Source: an uncultured Clostridia bacterium
GTDB taxonomy: Bacteria > Bacillota > Clostridia > Christensenellales > Aristaeellaceae
NCBI GenBank assembly: GCA_947565865.1
Contig: CANOHT010000003.1
Coordinates: forward strand, 62,001-126,000
DNA: 64,000 bases
Direction: 5' to 3'
Of the stretch, positions 8,428 to 16,831 are shown piece by piece; within the stretch, counting starts at the first letter, position 1, and each line of letters begins with the position of its first letter. The notes under the pieces are model-generated. The model was not told the DNA's origin, ran no database searches, and saw only the letters and a program-made list of their open reading frames with translations. Both the position numbers and the translations under genes were made by a program.

Positions 8428-8880
8428 TTAGAAAAAAATGTAGGCCAACGCGGTCATAACGCCGATGACCACGCCGCCGGCCACCTCCAGGTGCGTGTGG
8501 CCCACCAGCTCCTTGAGGTTCTCGTCGGAGATGGGCTCGCCGTTAATGAACACCTTGCGGATAATCTCGTTGAGCACCTGACCCTGCTTGCCCGTTTCCC
8601 GGCGAACACCGGTGGCGTCGTACATCACAATGGTTGTGATGCAGAAGCTCAAGGCAAAAAGCGGTGTACCGAAACCCATCATGGAGCCGATGATGATGGT
8701 CAGGGATACCATCAGCGCCGTATGGGAGGACGGCATTCCGCCGCTGTCCAGGAAGCGCCGCCAGTTCAGCCTGTGCTCCACCAGATAATACGTCGGAATT
8801 TTCATCGCCTGGGCAACAAACCAAGCCGTCAGCGCGCACAGCAAAACCCGGTTCGTAAAGATTTCTCCCACCTCGTGCAC
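8428..8880 (-). CDS. divergent PAP2-family (DUF212/YuiD-like) membrane protein
   Basis: 150 residues with several hydrophobic helices. The stretch FLDSGGMPSSHTALM is the PSSH motif of the divergent PAP2 family; MYDATGVRRETGKQ follows, then ELVGHTHLEVAGG near the C-terminus with a second histidine. Such proteins are related to membrane phosphatases acting on lipid or isoprenoid phosphates. The neighbour upstream is a polyprenyl synthase, which fits isoprenoid-phosphate metabolism, but the activity is inferred. Confidence 0.85.
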   Translation of the reverse strand: MHEVGEIFTNRVLLCALTAWFVAQAMKIPTYYLVEHRLNWRRFLDSGGMPSSHTALMVSLTIIIGSMMGFGTPLFALSFCITTIVMYDATGVRRETGKQGQVLNEIIRKVFINGEPISDENLKELVGHTHLEVAGGVVIGVMTALAYIFF

Positions 8881-8914
8881 GCTACCGCCTCCCTTCCTTC
8901 ACAACTGTTCCATA

Positions 8915-9790
8915 TCATTGTACCCGCACCAGGGTACTTTGCGCAAGGTCTTTGAAAAATTTATTCCCTTCACCCAAGGGGGACAGACACGCAACAGCCT
9001 GGCAGATATGCTCCGCGGCGTCCTTCCGCGTCTGCTCGACGCCCGCCGCCGCCACCCAGGTCAGCTTGCCCAGGGCGGCGTCCATGCCGGTCTGCTTGCC
9101 CAGAAGGGCCGCGTCGCCCTCCACGTCCAGCAGATCGTCCACCATCTGGAAGGCCATGCCCAGGTGAAAGCCGTAGCCAATCCCCGCCTGCACCAGGTCA
9201 TCCGCCGCCCCGGCCAGGAGCAGCCCCGCCTCCATGGGCGCGGTGAGCAAATCCGCCGTCTTGTGGGCATGGATATACTGCACCCGCGCCAGGGTGGGCA
9301 CGCTCCCCTCCTCGGTAACGTCCACGGTCTGCCCGGCGATCATTCCCGTGACGCCGCAGCGCCTGGCGATGGCCTCCGCCGCCCGGGCGCCCCGCAGATC
9401 CTCACGGGCACAGGCCGCCCGAAGCATCGCTTCCATGGCCGCCGACAGCAGTCCGTCCCCCGCCAGGATGGCCACGTCCTCCCCGAAGACCCGGTGGTTC
9501 GTGGGCTTTCCCCGGCGAAGATCATCGTTGTCCATGGCGGGCAGGTCGTCGTGGATCAGGCTGTAGGTATGAATCATTTCCAGCGCGCAGGCATAAGGCA
9601 GGGCCTCCGCCGCGCCGCCTCCCGCCGACTCGCAGGCCGCCAGCAGCAGCACGGGCCGAAGTCGCTTGCCCCCCGCCGTCAGGGAGTATTCCATGGCGGC
9701 CAGCAGCTTTTCCGGGATTTCCCCCAAGGCGCGCAGGGATGCGGTCAGCGCGTCCTCCACCAAGGCCTGGTAGGCCGCGTAGGTTCTCAT
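8915..9790 (-). CDS. ispA: polyprenyl (farnesyl) diphosphate synthase
   Basis: Condenses isopentenyl diphosphate with allylic diphosphates to make C15 (possibly C20) chains for undecaprenyl phosphate and quinones. The first Asp-rich motif, with the two-residue insertion of bacterial FPP synthases, is DDLPAMDNDD near residues 80-89. GKPTNHRVF follows, and the second Asp-rich motif is DDLLD near 215. Length 291 is normal. The stop codon overlaps nothing, but the start overlaps xseB by four bases; xseA-xseB-ispA is the standard Firmicute order. Confidence 0.93.
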   Translation of the reverse strand: MRTYAAYQALVEDALTASLRALGEIPEKLLAAMEYSLTAGGKRLRPVLLLAACESAGGGAAEALPYACALEMIHTYSLIHDDLPAMDNDDLRRGKPTNHRVFGEDVAILAGDGLLSAAMEAMLRAACAREDLRGARAAEAIARRCGVTGMIAGQTVDVTEEGSVPTLARVQYIHAHKTADLLTAPMEAGLLLAGAADDLVQAGIGYGFHLGMAFQMVDDLLDVEGDAALLGKQTGMDAALGKLTWVAAAGVEQTRKDAAEHICQAVACLSPLGEGNKFFKDLAQSTLVRVQ

Positions 9791-10020
9791 ACGTCCTCCT
9801 CCAGAGGAACTTCCTCCTCGCCCTCGGGCCCCCGGCGCAGAACCGTCAGCCGCTGCTGAGCGCTTTGCAGCTCCTTCTCCATGGCCGCGATCATGCCGAC
9901 GCCCTCCTCATAGCGCTTCAGGGACTCCCCCAGGGGCAGGCTCTCGCTCTCCATCTCCTGGATGAGCGCTTCCACCGCCGCCAGCTTTTCCTCAAAGGTT
10001 TTGGTTTTCTTCGCCGCCAT
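9787..10020 (-). CDS. xseB: exodeoxyribonuclease VII small subunit
   Basis: 77 residues, with the family core FEEKLAAVEALIQEMES and LPLGESLKRYEEG; mainly a helical pair that binds the large subunit. The ATG at 10020 is chosen because GAGGAGG stands before it. It overlaps the 3' end of xseA by 29 bases and the start of ispA by four, so translation is likely coupled. Ends in an acidic tail (GPEGEEEVPLEEDV). Confidence 0.93.
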   Translation of the reverse strand: MAAKKTKTFEEKLAAVEALIQEMESESLPLGESLKRYEEGVGMIAAMEKELQSAQQRLTVLRRGPEGEEEVPLEEDV

Positions 10021-11281
10021 GATTTTCCTCCTCACGCCGTACCGTCACCGCGCCGTCATGGAAACGCACGGTCATTCTGCTTTTGCCCATGGCCGCCTGA
10101 CGATTGGCAATCACCGTATCGCCGTCCGTCACCAGGGCGTACCCCCGCTCCAGCACCCGCTGGGGATTCAGGGCTTCCAGCCGCGCCCGGTTGCGCTGAA
10201 GGCGGGCCTGTTCACGCTGAAGGCGAACCTCCGCCAGGTGCTCCAGCCGAAGCCGCGCCGCCGTCAGCCGCTGCGGCCAGGGCGCCAGACTGGATGTCAT
10301 GGCCTGCTCCAGGCGGGCGGACAGCATAGCCAGCCGCCGCTCCCCGGCCAGGCATCTCTGCTCCGGCCCCGCAGCCTCCAGGCGGCGGCGCTGGGCCGTC
10401 AGGCGGCTATTCAGACCTTGAATATACAGCCGCATGGCCTGCTCCATGTGACGCCGCAGCATCCGCAGGCCATCCAGCAGCTCTGCCCGGTCAGGCACCG
10501 CCAGTTCCGCCGCGTTGGACGGCGTGGACGCCCGGACATCCGCCGCGAAATCCGCGATGGTGAAATCCGTCTCATGCCCCACGGCAGAAATAACCGGCAC
10601 GGGACTGTCCGCGATGGCCCGGGCCACGATTTCCTCGTTGAACGCCCATAAATCCTCCATGGAACCGCCGCCGCGCCCGGTGATAATGACCTCCACCCCC
10701 GCAAGTGTCCCCGCCCGGCGGATGGCCGCAGCGATTTCCTCCGCCGCGCCCTCGCCCTGCACTCGGACAGCCAGCAAGACCAGCGGCACACCGGGGTCGC
10801 GCCCCGCCGATACCCGCCGGATGTCCTGCAAGACCGCCCCCGTCCGGGACGTCACCACGGCAATGCGCCGGGGCCGCAGGGGCAGCGGCCGTTTCCGCGC
10901 GGCATCGAAGAGACCCTCTGCCGCCAGCTTGGCCTTCAGCGCCTCAAACTGCTGATACAGCCCGCCTACGCCGTCGGGACGCATGGCCTCGGCGTAGAAC
11001 TGGTACGCCCCTGCCTGGGGATACAGGCTCACGCTGCCGGAAAGCACCACCGCCATGCCGTCCCTGGGACGAAGGCTCATCCGCATGGCGTTCTGCCGAA
11101 ACATCACGCAGGCAATCCGCGCCTGATCGTCCTTGAGGGTAAAGTACCAATGGCCCGAGGTATGGGCCTTGAAATTACTGATCTCCCCGCGGATGCGCAA
11201 ACTGCGCAGCATGGGATCCGCCGCCAGGGAGCGGCGCACATACTCGTTCAGGTCGCTGACCTGCAAAATCCATTCCGGCAC
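9992..11281 (-). CDS. xseA: exodeoxyribonuclease VII large subunit
   Basis: Catalytic subunit of the nuclease that cuts single-stranded DNA from both ends to short oligonucleotides. It begins with an OB-fold (LRIRGEISNFKAHTSGHWYF), then the catalytic domain with RRIAVVTSRTGAVLQDI, GRGGGSMEDLWAFN and SAVGHETDFTIADFAADVRASTPSNAAE, then a long coiled-coil from about residue 270, and the C-terminal LERGYALVTDGD. Length 429 is typical. One base separates it from folD. Confidence 0.95.
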   Translation of the reverse strand: MPEWILQVSDLNEYVRRSLAADPMLRSLRIRGEISNFKAHTSGHWYFTLKDDQARIACVMFRQNAMRMSLRPRDGMAVVLSGSVSLYPQAGAYQFYAEAMRPDGVGGLYQQFEALKAKLAAEGLFDAARKRPLPLRPRRIAVVTSRTGAVLQDIRRVSAGRDPGVPLVLLAVRVQGEGAAEEIAAAIRRAGTLAGVEVIITGRGGGSMEDLWAFNEEIVARAIADSPVPVISAVGHETDFTIADFAADVRASTPSNAAELAVPDRAELLDGLRMLRRHMEQAMRLYIQGLNSRLTAQRRRLEAAGPEQRCLAGERRLAMLSARLEQAMTSSLAPWPQRLTAARLRLEHLAEVRLQREQARLQRNRARLEALNPQRVLERGYALVTDGDTVIANRQAAMGKSRMTVRFHDGAVTVRREEENHGGEENQNL

Positions 11282-11282
11282 C

Positions 11283-12131
11283 TTATACGCCCGTTCTTTC
11301 CGCGGCTTCCACCGTGTTTTCCAGCAGCATGGCGATGGTCATCCGGCCCACGCCGCCGGGCACCGGGGTGATCCAGCCGGCCACATCCTTCACCGCGTCG
11401 TAATCGACATCGCCCACCACCTTGCCGTCCACGCGGTTGATGCCCACGTCGATGACCACCGCGCCGGGCTTCACCATGTCCGCCGTGATGAACCGCGCCT
11501 TACCCACCGCCGCCACCAGAACGTCCGCCCGGCGGGTATGGGCCGCCAGATCCTTCGTCCGGCTGTGGCACAGGGTCACGGTGCAGTCCTGCTGAAGCAG
11601 CAGCATGGCCATGGGCTTGCCCACGATGTTGCTGCGGCCCACCACCACGGCCTCCTTGCCCCGGAGGTCAAGCCCTGTGCGGCGAATCATGGCCAGGGCG
11701 CCCTTGGGGGTGCAGGCCACCACGCCGGGCAGGCCGTTGAGCAGCCGCCCCGCGTTCTGGATATGGAAGCCGTCCACATCCTTTTCCGGGGTGATGGCGG
11801 CCAGGGCGGCGGCCTCGTCCAGGTGGGCGGGCAGGGGCAACTGCACCAGGATGCCGTGGATGCGGGCGTCCTCGTTCAGTTCCCGGATGCGGCTTTCCAG
11901 CGCCGCCTGATCCGTATCCTCCGGCAGGCGGATGGTCAAGGAATACATGCCCGCCTTCTCGCAGGCGATGCCCTTGTTGCGCACATAGATCTGGCTGGCG
12001 GGATCCTCGCCCACCAGAATCACCGCCAGGCCGGGGGTGATCCCCCGCGCCTTCAGCGCTTCCACGCGGAGGGCAATCTCCGCCCGCAGGGTATCCGACA
12101 TCACTTTCCCGTCAAGAATCTGCGCCGCCAT
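11283..12131 (-). CDS. folD: bifunctional methylenetetrahydrofolate dehydrogenase/cyclohydrolase
   Basis: Oxidises 5,10-methylene-THF to methenyl-THF and hydrolyses it to 10-formyl-THF, supplying one-carbon units. Visible: GLAVILVGEDPASQIYVRNK with the active-site Tyr and Lys, ILVQLPLPAHLDE, the NADP fold VVVGRSNIVGKPMAMLL and the C-terminal ITPVPGGVGRMTIAML. Length 282 is normal. The start overlaps the end of the upstream GNAT gene by 20 bases. Confidence 0.96.
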   Translation of the reverse strand: MAAQILDGKVMSDTLRAEIALRVEALKARGITPGLAVILVGEDPASQIYVRNKGIACEKAGMYSLTIRLPEDTDQAALESRIRELNEDARIHGILVQLPLPAHLDEAAALAAITPEKDVDGFHIQNAGRLLNGLPGVVACTPKGALAMIRRTGLDLRGKEAVVVGRSNIVGKPMAMLLLQQDCTVTLCHSRTKDLAAHTRRADVLVAAVGKARFITADMVKPGAVVIDVGINRVDGKVVGDVDYDAVKDVAGWITPVPGGVGRMTIAMLLENTVEAAERTGV

Positions 12132-12981
12132 GGCCCATTCCTCCTATCATTTTGCTGTAACCTTGGTACGTTCCGTTGATGGCAAACCCCATCGACCGCA
12201 GCAGCGGTATTTCCTGCCGCTGGGCGAAATAGATCAGATGGCGCCGTCCCTGTACCCGGGCGTCCAGCAGGCAGGCCGTCAGCAGAGCCCGGCGGACATC
12301 CTCATCCTCTGCGCCGTCCAGGCCGAAAAGTTCCGGCAGCGCGCCGTCCATGACATAGGCCGCGGCCACGGGCTCCCCCTCCCGCCGGTACAGGAACAGC
12401 CGCCAGCGCTCCCAGGCCTCAAGGATACGGTCGGAAGTCCAGAACATGAGTTCCCCGTCATGCAGGCGGCGGAAGTCCGGGAAGGTATCCCGCGTCACCT
12501 GTTCCACAGGGGAATCGTCATCCTCCGGCAGCTCGCCTTCCAGGTGGAAAGCCGTGTCCGTCAGATCATCCTCCAGGGTGAAGCCGCGCTTCTCCGCCCA
12601 CCCGCAGGCCACCTCATTCTCCCCGGGAAAGCCCAGGGACAGCGTGAAGCCCGGATACTTCGCCGCCGCGTAGTCCTCAAAGGCTGACAGCGTTTCCGCC
12701 GTGCCGCTTTCGGTGAGCGCGGCGCAGCATCCGGCATAGCGCTCTTCCGCCAGGACGTACCAGTGGATCCAGCCCGTCACCCGGCCATCCTGCCGGGCCA
12801 GGAGGATTTCCTCGTCTTCCCGGCTCAGGCCTTCCCGCGCCCGGCGGACGAAGTCCTCCCGCGTCTTCACCCCATCGGTGTAGGTGGGGTAGCTGGAACG
12901 GCTTCTGTCCGTCGCCAAATCCCAGGCCCAGTCGATGAGGCCGTCGAAGTCCCCGGCCTTCAAAGGTGTCAGTGTCAGCAT
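12112..12981 (-). CDS. GNAT-type acetyltransferase (two-domain)
   Basis: 289 residues with signs of two GNAT-like halves. The N-terminal half carries LSREDEEILLARQDGRVTGWI and the C-terminal half LFLYRREGEPVAAAYVMDG and AYVMDG-type strands, but the classical acetyl-CoA loop (Q/RxxGxG/A) is not obvious in either. The product may therefore be a diverged or non-acetylating member. It overlaps folD downstream and the second GNAT gene upstream by a few bases, placing it inside the nusB-folD operon. Substrate unknown. Confidence 0.65.
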   Translation of the reverse strand: MLTLTPLKAGDFDGLIDWAWDLATDRSRSSYPTYTDGVKTREDFVRRAREGLSREDEEILLARQDGRVTGWIHWYVLAEERYAGCCAALTESGTAETLSAFEDYAAAKYPGFTLSLGFPGENEVACGWAEKRGFTLEDDLTDTAFHLEGELPEDDDSPVEQVTRDTFPDFRRLHDGELMFWTSDRILEAWERWRLFLYRREGEPVAAAYVMDGALPELFGLDGAEDEDVRRALLTACLLDARVQGRRHLIYFAQRQEIPLLRSMGFAINGTYQGYSKMIGGMGHGGADS

Positions 12982-13409
12982 GGATCATCCTCCCAAGCCA
13001 GCAGGTTGCCCAGGGGCAGGCTGAAGCCGATGGCGGCGTACATGGCCCGGTCGCAGTCGGCACAGCCCACCGTCAGACTGCCCACGCCGCTTTGCTCCCG
13101 CGCGAAGCGTACCAGTCCCCGGGCAAGCCCGCGGTGTCGATAGGCCGGAAGGATGTAGAAGTCCTCCAGCACGCCGCTGGGCTGATAATTGAAGGTGGAA
13201 AAGCCACGCGTCACTGAGCAGAGGCCCGCCAGGCTGCCCTCCGTCTCACATCCGTAAAACGTGATATCGCCCCGGCTGATGGCCTCCCGCAGTCGGTTCA
13301 GCTCCGCCGCCGTTGGCGCTTCCTCACCGATTTCGGCCTTATAGGCCATGTGCAGGAGAAGCAGGGCGTCAGCATCTGCCGCCGTCAGTTCCCGGTAAGT
13401 CGGCGTCAT
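12975..13409 (-). CDS. GNAT family N-acetyltransferase
   Basis: 144 residues, a single GNAT domain. The acetyl-CoA-binding segment is YILPAYRHRGLARGLVRFA near residues 87-105, preceded by the GVLEDFYI strand. MYAAIGFSLP near the end is the usual GF strand. Substrate unknown: candidates are small amines, antibiotics or protein N-termini. It overlaps its neighbours on both sides by four to seven bases, so it is an operon member. Confidence 0.82.
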   Translation of the reverse strand: MTPTYRELTAADADALLLLHMAYKAEIGEEAPTAAELNRLREAISRGDITFYGCETEGSLAGLCSVTRGFSTFNYQPSGVLEDFYILPAYRHRGLARGLVRFAREQSGVGSLTVGCADCDRAMYAAIGFSLPLGNLLAWEDDPC

Positions 13410-14371
13410 TCCTCGTTCTCCTTCATCCGCCGGTACCGCGCCGCGCCGATCAGGGCGATGCCCACCGCATTGTCCCCGGAATATTCCGGTTTGCCGAAGC
13501 AGACGCGCAGGCCTCGGTCACGCTTGGCGATCCGTGCCGTCACCAGCTCCCGGAACAGCGGCGAGGACGCCACGCCCCCGGCCAGCAGCGCCTGCCGGAT
13601 GCCCGTGGTTTCCGCCCCGGCGCAGAGCATCCGCGCCACGGTGCGGGCCAGCAGGTCGTAGACCTCCCGGGCCACGTTTTCCTTGGGCATGGCGCCGGCG
13701 GCGATCCACCGCTGAGCCTGGCTCTCCGCGCCGGAGAAATGGCAGCGCAGGCCGCCGTCAGCCATGTTCACGGGCAGCAGCGCCTCCGCCTGACCGGCCA
13801 AGGCCAGCGTTTCCAGGTGCGGCCCCGCCGGGAAGGGCAGTCCCAGCGCCACACCCACCCGATCCACCAGCTGCCCCGCGTGAAGGTCGAGGGTGCCGCC
13901 CAGCAGCGTCAATTCCTCGCCCCAAAGGGCCAGCAGCTCCGTGGTGCCGCCGGAGAGGTGCAGCGCCAGCAGCGGCCCCGGCGCAATGCCGCTGTCTACC
14001 ATGGCAGCAGCGATGTGTCCCCGCTGGTGCGTGGACGCAAAGCAAGGGACGCCAAGCATCGCGGCCAATCCGCGACCCTGGGCATCCCCTGCGTGGAACA
14101 CGGGCATATAGGATTCTTCCTCGTCCCGGGGACGGCGGGACACGCACACCGCAGCAATCTCCATCCCCCGGATGGCGTGGGCCAGCTCTTCCAGGCGTTC
14201 CGGCAGCTGGCGCACATGGATAAACAGCGCCTCGCTCTGACGCAGACCCCGCTCCCCCTGCCGCACCGGCAGCAGCCGACGGCAGCTGGCGACCACCTCG
14301 CCCTCCACCGTGACCGCCGCGACGGAGGTGGTGTAGCAGCTGGTGTCCAGCCCAACGACGACCCGGGTCAT
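13406..14371 (-). CDS. TsaD/Kae1-like paralogue
   Basis: 321 residues of the ASKHA fold related to TsaD, the t6A-synthesis subunit once annotated as O-sialoglycoprotein endopeptidase. Visible: VVVGLDTSCYTTS at the N-terminus, a HQRGH metal-type motif (residues about 119-123), LALHLSGGTTELL, LLAGGVASSPLF and YSGDNAVGIA with the conserved Asp. It matches the second, shorter TsaD-like protein that many Clostridia carry next to nusB and xseA. It is unlikely to be the main TsaD, because the usual VSGGHT and HxEGH are changed. Function unknown. Confidence 0.8.
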   Translation of the reverse strand: MTRVVVGLDTSCYTTSVAAVTVEGEVVASCRRLLPVRQGERGLRQSEALFIHVRQLPERLEELAHAIRGMEIAAVCVSRRPRDEEESYMPVFHAGDAQGRGLAAMLGVPCFASTHQRGHIAAAMVDSGIAPGPLLALHLSGGTTELLALWGEELTLLGGTLDLHAGQLVDRVGVALGLPFPAGPHLETLALAGQAEALLPVNMADGGLRCHFSGAESQAQRWIAAGAMPKENVAREVYDLLARTVARMLCAGAETTGIRQALLAGGVASSPLFRELVTARIAKRDRGLRVCFGKPEYSGDNAVGIALIGAARYRRMKENEE

Positions 14372-14823
14372 GCCTGCGCCGCCTGATGCTTGCGGAGGAT
14401 GGCCCCCAGCACACCGTTGATGAACCGGCCGCTGGCGGGTTCGGAATAGCGTCCCGCCAATTCCACCGCCTCGTTGATGGCTACGCGGCCGGGCACATCC
14501 GCCTCATGGAGAATTTCCCATGTAGCCAGGCGCAGGATGGTCAGATCCACCTTGGGCATCCGCTGGATTGTCCAATCACGGCTGAAGGCGGCGATCTCGG
14601 CGTCCAGCTCATCCAGGTGAGTGGTCACGCCTTCCAGCACCCGGGTGATGTAGGCGCGGTCGGCCTTTCCGGGCTCCTTGGCGCCAACGGCCTCCACCCC
14701 GGGCACACCCTCCTCCCGCAGCTCATCGTATACCATTTGCAGGGTCTCCTCGCCGCCCTGGCCGCCAGCAAGCTGTTCGTAGATCATCTGCATCACGGCA
14801 GCGCGCGCAGTCATTCGAGACAT
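14368..14823 (-). CDS. nusB: transcription antitermination factor NusB
   Basis: All-helical RNA-binding protein that pairs with NusE (S10) on boxA during rRNA transcription. 151 residues. Visible: SRMTARAAVMQMIYEQL at the start, RDWTIQRMPKVDLTILRLATWEIL and PGRVAINEAVELAGRYSEPASGRFINGVLGAI at the end, the classic NusB C-terminus. It overlaps the TsaD-like gene by four bases. Lies just downstream of the Asp23 group, the normal clostridial context. Confidence 0.96.
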   Translation of the reverse strand: MSRMTARAAVMQMIYEQLAGGQGGEETLQMVYDELREEGVPGVEAVGAKEPGKADRAYITRVLEGVTTHLDELDAEIAAFSRDWTIQRMPKVDLTILRLATWEILHEADVPGRVAINEAVELAGRYSEPASGRFINGVLGAILRKHQAAQA

Positions 14824-14851
14824 AAGGCATATACTCCGTTCTGTGTGAATT

Positions 14852-15088
14852 TCATTGGTGATCCTTGGGCGGGAAAAGCCTGTTTACCACGCCCTTGATG
14901 AAGTCGCTCTTGTGCTTGACTCCGCCCAGGAAAACGCCCAGGACGCACAGCACCACAATAAACAGCGTCCGCCAGAAGCCCACGGACAGCAGCAGCGCCG
15001 CCAGCACAACGCCCAACAAGCCGCAGGCAAGCCCGCAGGCCGGGGTTCCCAAGGTGGTCAGCTCCTTCAACAACTCATTCAGCTTCAT
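14852..15088 (-). CDS. DUF2273 small membrane protein
   Basis: 78 residues starting MKLNELLKELTTLGTP, with two transmembrane segments and a basic C-terminus (HKSDFIKGVVNRLFPPKDHQ). Proteins of this kind accompany AmaP and Asp23 at the membrane. The ATG follows AGGAGGAGC and overlaps the 3' end of amaP by 14 bases. The frame stays open further upstream but would give an arginine-rich stretch that is merely amaP read in another frame. Confidence 0.88.
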   Translation of the reverse strand: MKLNELLKELTTLGTPACGLACGLLGVVLAALLLSVGFWRTLFIVVLCVLGVFLGGVKHKSDFIKGVVNRLFPPKDHQ

Positions 15089-16061
15089 GGCGCTCCTCCT
15101 CGGTCGCAGCGTCCTCCGCCAGGTCAGGGGAAACGTCCCCGGCCTGAACATCTTCTTCCGTGACAGCCTCCGACGCCTCGTCGGCGTCCTCGGCATCCGC
15201 CGTGACCGCGGGAGCGGTCTCATCGGCCTCAGAAGCGGCTTCCGCCACAGTCTCCGCAACCGTCTCGCTCTCTGATGCGGTCTCAGCCGTCTCCGGCTCG
15301 GACGCATCCTGCGGCGCAGGGGGCGGCATGACCGTCACCGGCTCCTCCGAACGCCCGAACAGCCGCTGGTGCAGGGGCCGACGATCCTTCTCTGGCGCGT
15401 CCCCGGCGTCCTCCGGCCCAATGGGATTCATGGATTTTTCAGGCGTCTCGACCTCCACCCGGGGAAGAGGCTTTACCTCGTCCGGCAATTCATGCACGGC
15501 AAAGGCCTGACTCTCGCCCTTGGCGGTGGCGGTCTCTACCTGAACCTTGACTTCCTTCACATCCACGCCGGAGCAGGAGGTGACGTACTGCTTGATCTGC
15601 CGCTGCAGCGCGGACACCGCCAGGGGAATGTTGACCCCGCTGGTCAGGCCCATGCGCAGGCGAATGGTCAGACCCTCCCGGCCCGGCTCCAAAGCGATGG
15701 CCACCGACTGAACTTCCTCATGGCGATCCAGGCACTTCTGCACCAGGCCCTCGATGGCCTTGACGGAGATGCTCAGCTCGCCCGTATCGGTCTGCTGCAT
15801 CACAAAACCCCGCCGGCGCTTCTCATGACGCGCCAGCATTCCCAGACAATAAAAGCCCAGCAGCGCCAGCGCCGTCACCCCGGCGGCCGCGCACACGAGT
15901 CCCAGCAGGCCGTTGGCGTTCATCCATTGCTCCACGCCCTTGGCCAGGGACTCATAGACCGTGCCGCGGAAGAAGAGTCTGATGGCGATTTCCGCCGCCA
16001 CGGCCAGGGTTATCAGGCCGCTGAAGGCTACCAGAATCCTGTCAGCGATGCGTATCTTCAT
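15075..16061 (-). CDS. amaP: alkaline shock response membrane anchor protein AmaP
   Basis: 328 residues. Two transmembrane helices (about residues 8-30 and 50-72) are followed by an Asp23-like cytoplasmic domain (GELSISVKAIEGLVQKCLDRH, about 92-180), as in AmaP, which tethers Asp23 to the membrane. From about residue 200 on there is a long tail rich in Glu, Ala and Thr, with EPETAETASESETVAET-type repeats, much longer than in Staphylococcus AmaP (about 180 residues). The tail is probably disordered. Upstream is Asp23, downstream DUF2273. Confidence 0.85.
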   Translation of the reverse strand: MKIRIADRILVAFSGLITLAVAAEIAIRLFFRGTVYESLAKGVEQWMNANGLLGLVCAAAGVTALALLGFYCLGMLARHEKRRRGFVMQQTDTGELSISVKAIEGLVQKCLDRHEEVQSVAIALEPGREGLTIRLRMGLTSGVNIPLAVSALQRQIKQYVTSCSGVDVKEVKVQVETATAKGESQAFAVHELPDEVKPLPRVEVETPEKSMNPIGPEDAGDAPEKDRRPLHQRLFGRSEEPVTVMPPPAPQDASEPETAETASESETVAETVAEAASEADETAPAVTADAEDADEASEAVTEEDVQAGDVSPDLAEDAATEEERHEAE

Positions 16062-16131
16062 CCTCCATACCTCCTTGCCCGGACTGATAAAGGTTCACCG
16101 GCAGGTTGATACAACGCTGCCGGTGGGTGCG

Positions 16132-16686
16132 TTACGCTTCAGGCTCCGCCTCGGCCTCCTGGGCAGAGGCGTCCTCCACCGGGGCAGCGGCCTGGTCAGG
16201 CGCGTCTTCCTCAGGCGCTTCCTCCCGGGCAGGGGTCTTGGCAACCTCCTCCAAAACAGGGGTGGACACAGGCGAATCCAACGCTGCCTTACCGGCGGCC
16301 ATGGCGCTGTTTTCCTTCTCGAAGCTGACGCCCTGAACATGGACGTCCACCCGCACCACATGCAAGCCCGTCATGCTCTCGATGGCCTTGCGGACGCCCT
16401 CCTGGGCCTCCATGGCGGCCTTCTGGATGGGCGTACCGTATTCGATCACCACATACAGGTCAACGCTGACCTCCTCGGTGCCGATCTCCACCTTCACGCC
16501 CTTGGTGATGTTCCGATTCTTGCTCAGTATGCTGCCGGAGATGCTGCACATGCCGGCAATACCCTCGACCTCGCCCGCCGCGACGCCCGCGATGATGGCG
16601 ACCACCTCGTTGGCATAGGTAATGGAGCTGCTCTGCTCGGTATCGTTCTCCACGGTCAGGGGGAGATTATCTTTTTTGCTTGCCAT
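16132..16686 (-). CDS. Asp23/Gls24 family envelope stress protein
   Basis: 184 residues. The Asp23 domain covers about residues 20-125 (YANEVVAIIAGVAAGEVEGI, GVKVEIGTEEVSVDLYVVIEYG, GLHVVRVDVHVQGV). The last 45 residues are an acidic, alanine- and proline-rich tail like that of the AmaP next to it. Asp23 proteins are abundant, membrane-associated through AmaP, and linked to envelope homeostasis. First gene after a good promoter and followed at 70 bases by amaP. Confidence 0.9.
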   Translation of the reverse strand: MASKKDNLPLTVENDTEQSSSITYANEVVAIIAGVAAGEVEGIAGMCSISGSILSKNRNITKGVKVEIGTEEVSVDLYVVIEYGTPIQKAAMEAQEGVRKAIESMTGLHVVRVDVHVQGVSFEKENSAMAAGKAALDSPVSTPVLEEVAKTPAREEAPEEDAPDQAAAPVEDASAQEAEAEPEA

Positions 16687-16779
16687 AACGGCACCTCCTG
16701 GTCAGTTTGAAGCCCAAGCTCGGCAATCCGTCATCCTGCTTGGCAGGTACGCGGAAAAAACCGTGGCCCGGTCAGCAAC

Positions 16780-16808
16780 AGTATAGCACACTTTAACCGG
16801 GTTGACAA
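16780..16808 (-). promoter_or_regulatory. sigma-A promoter of the Asp23-amaP-nusB run
   Basis: Minus strand: TTGTCA (16803-16808), 17-base spacer, TATACT (16780-16785). It lies in the gap between aspS and the Asp23 gene. Confidence 0.6.
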
Positions 16809-16831
16809 GGTTTCGGCGTCCGGGGCCCGGT

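Noticed and set aside
15089..15307. N-terminal extension of the DUF2273 gene
   Set aside because: It would add an arginine-rich stretch that is amaP in another frame; the ATG at 15088 has a strong site.
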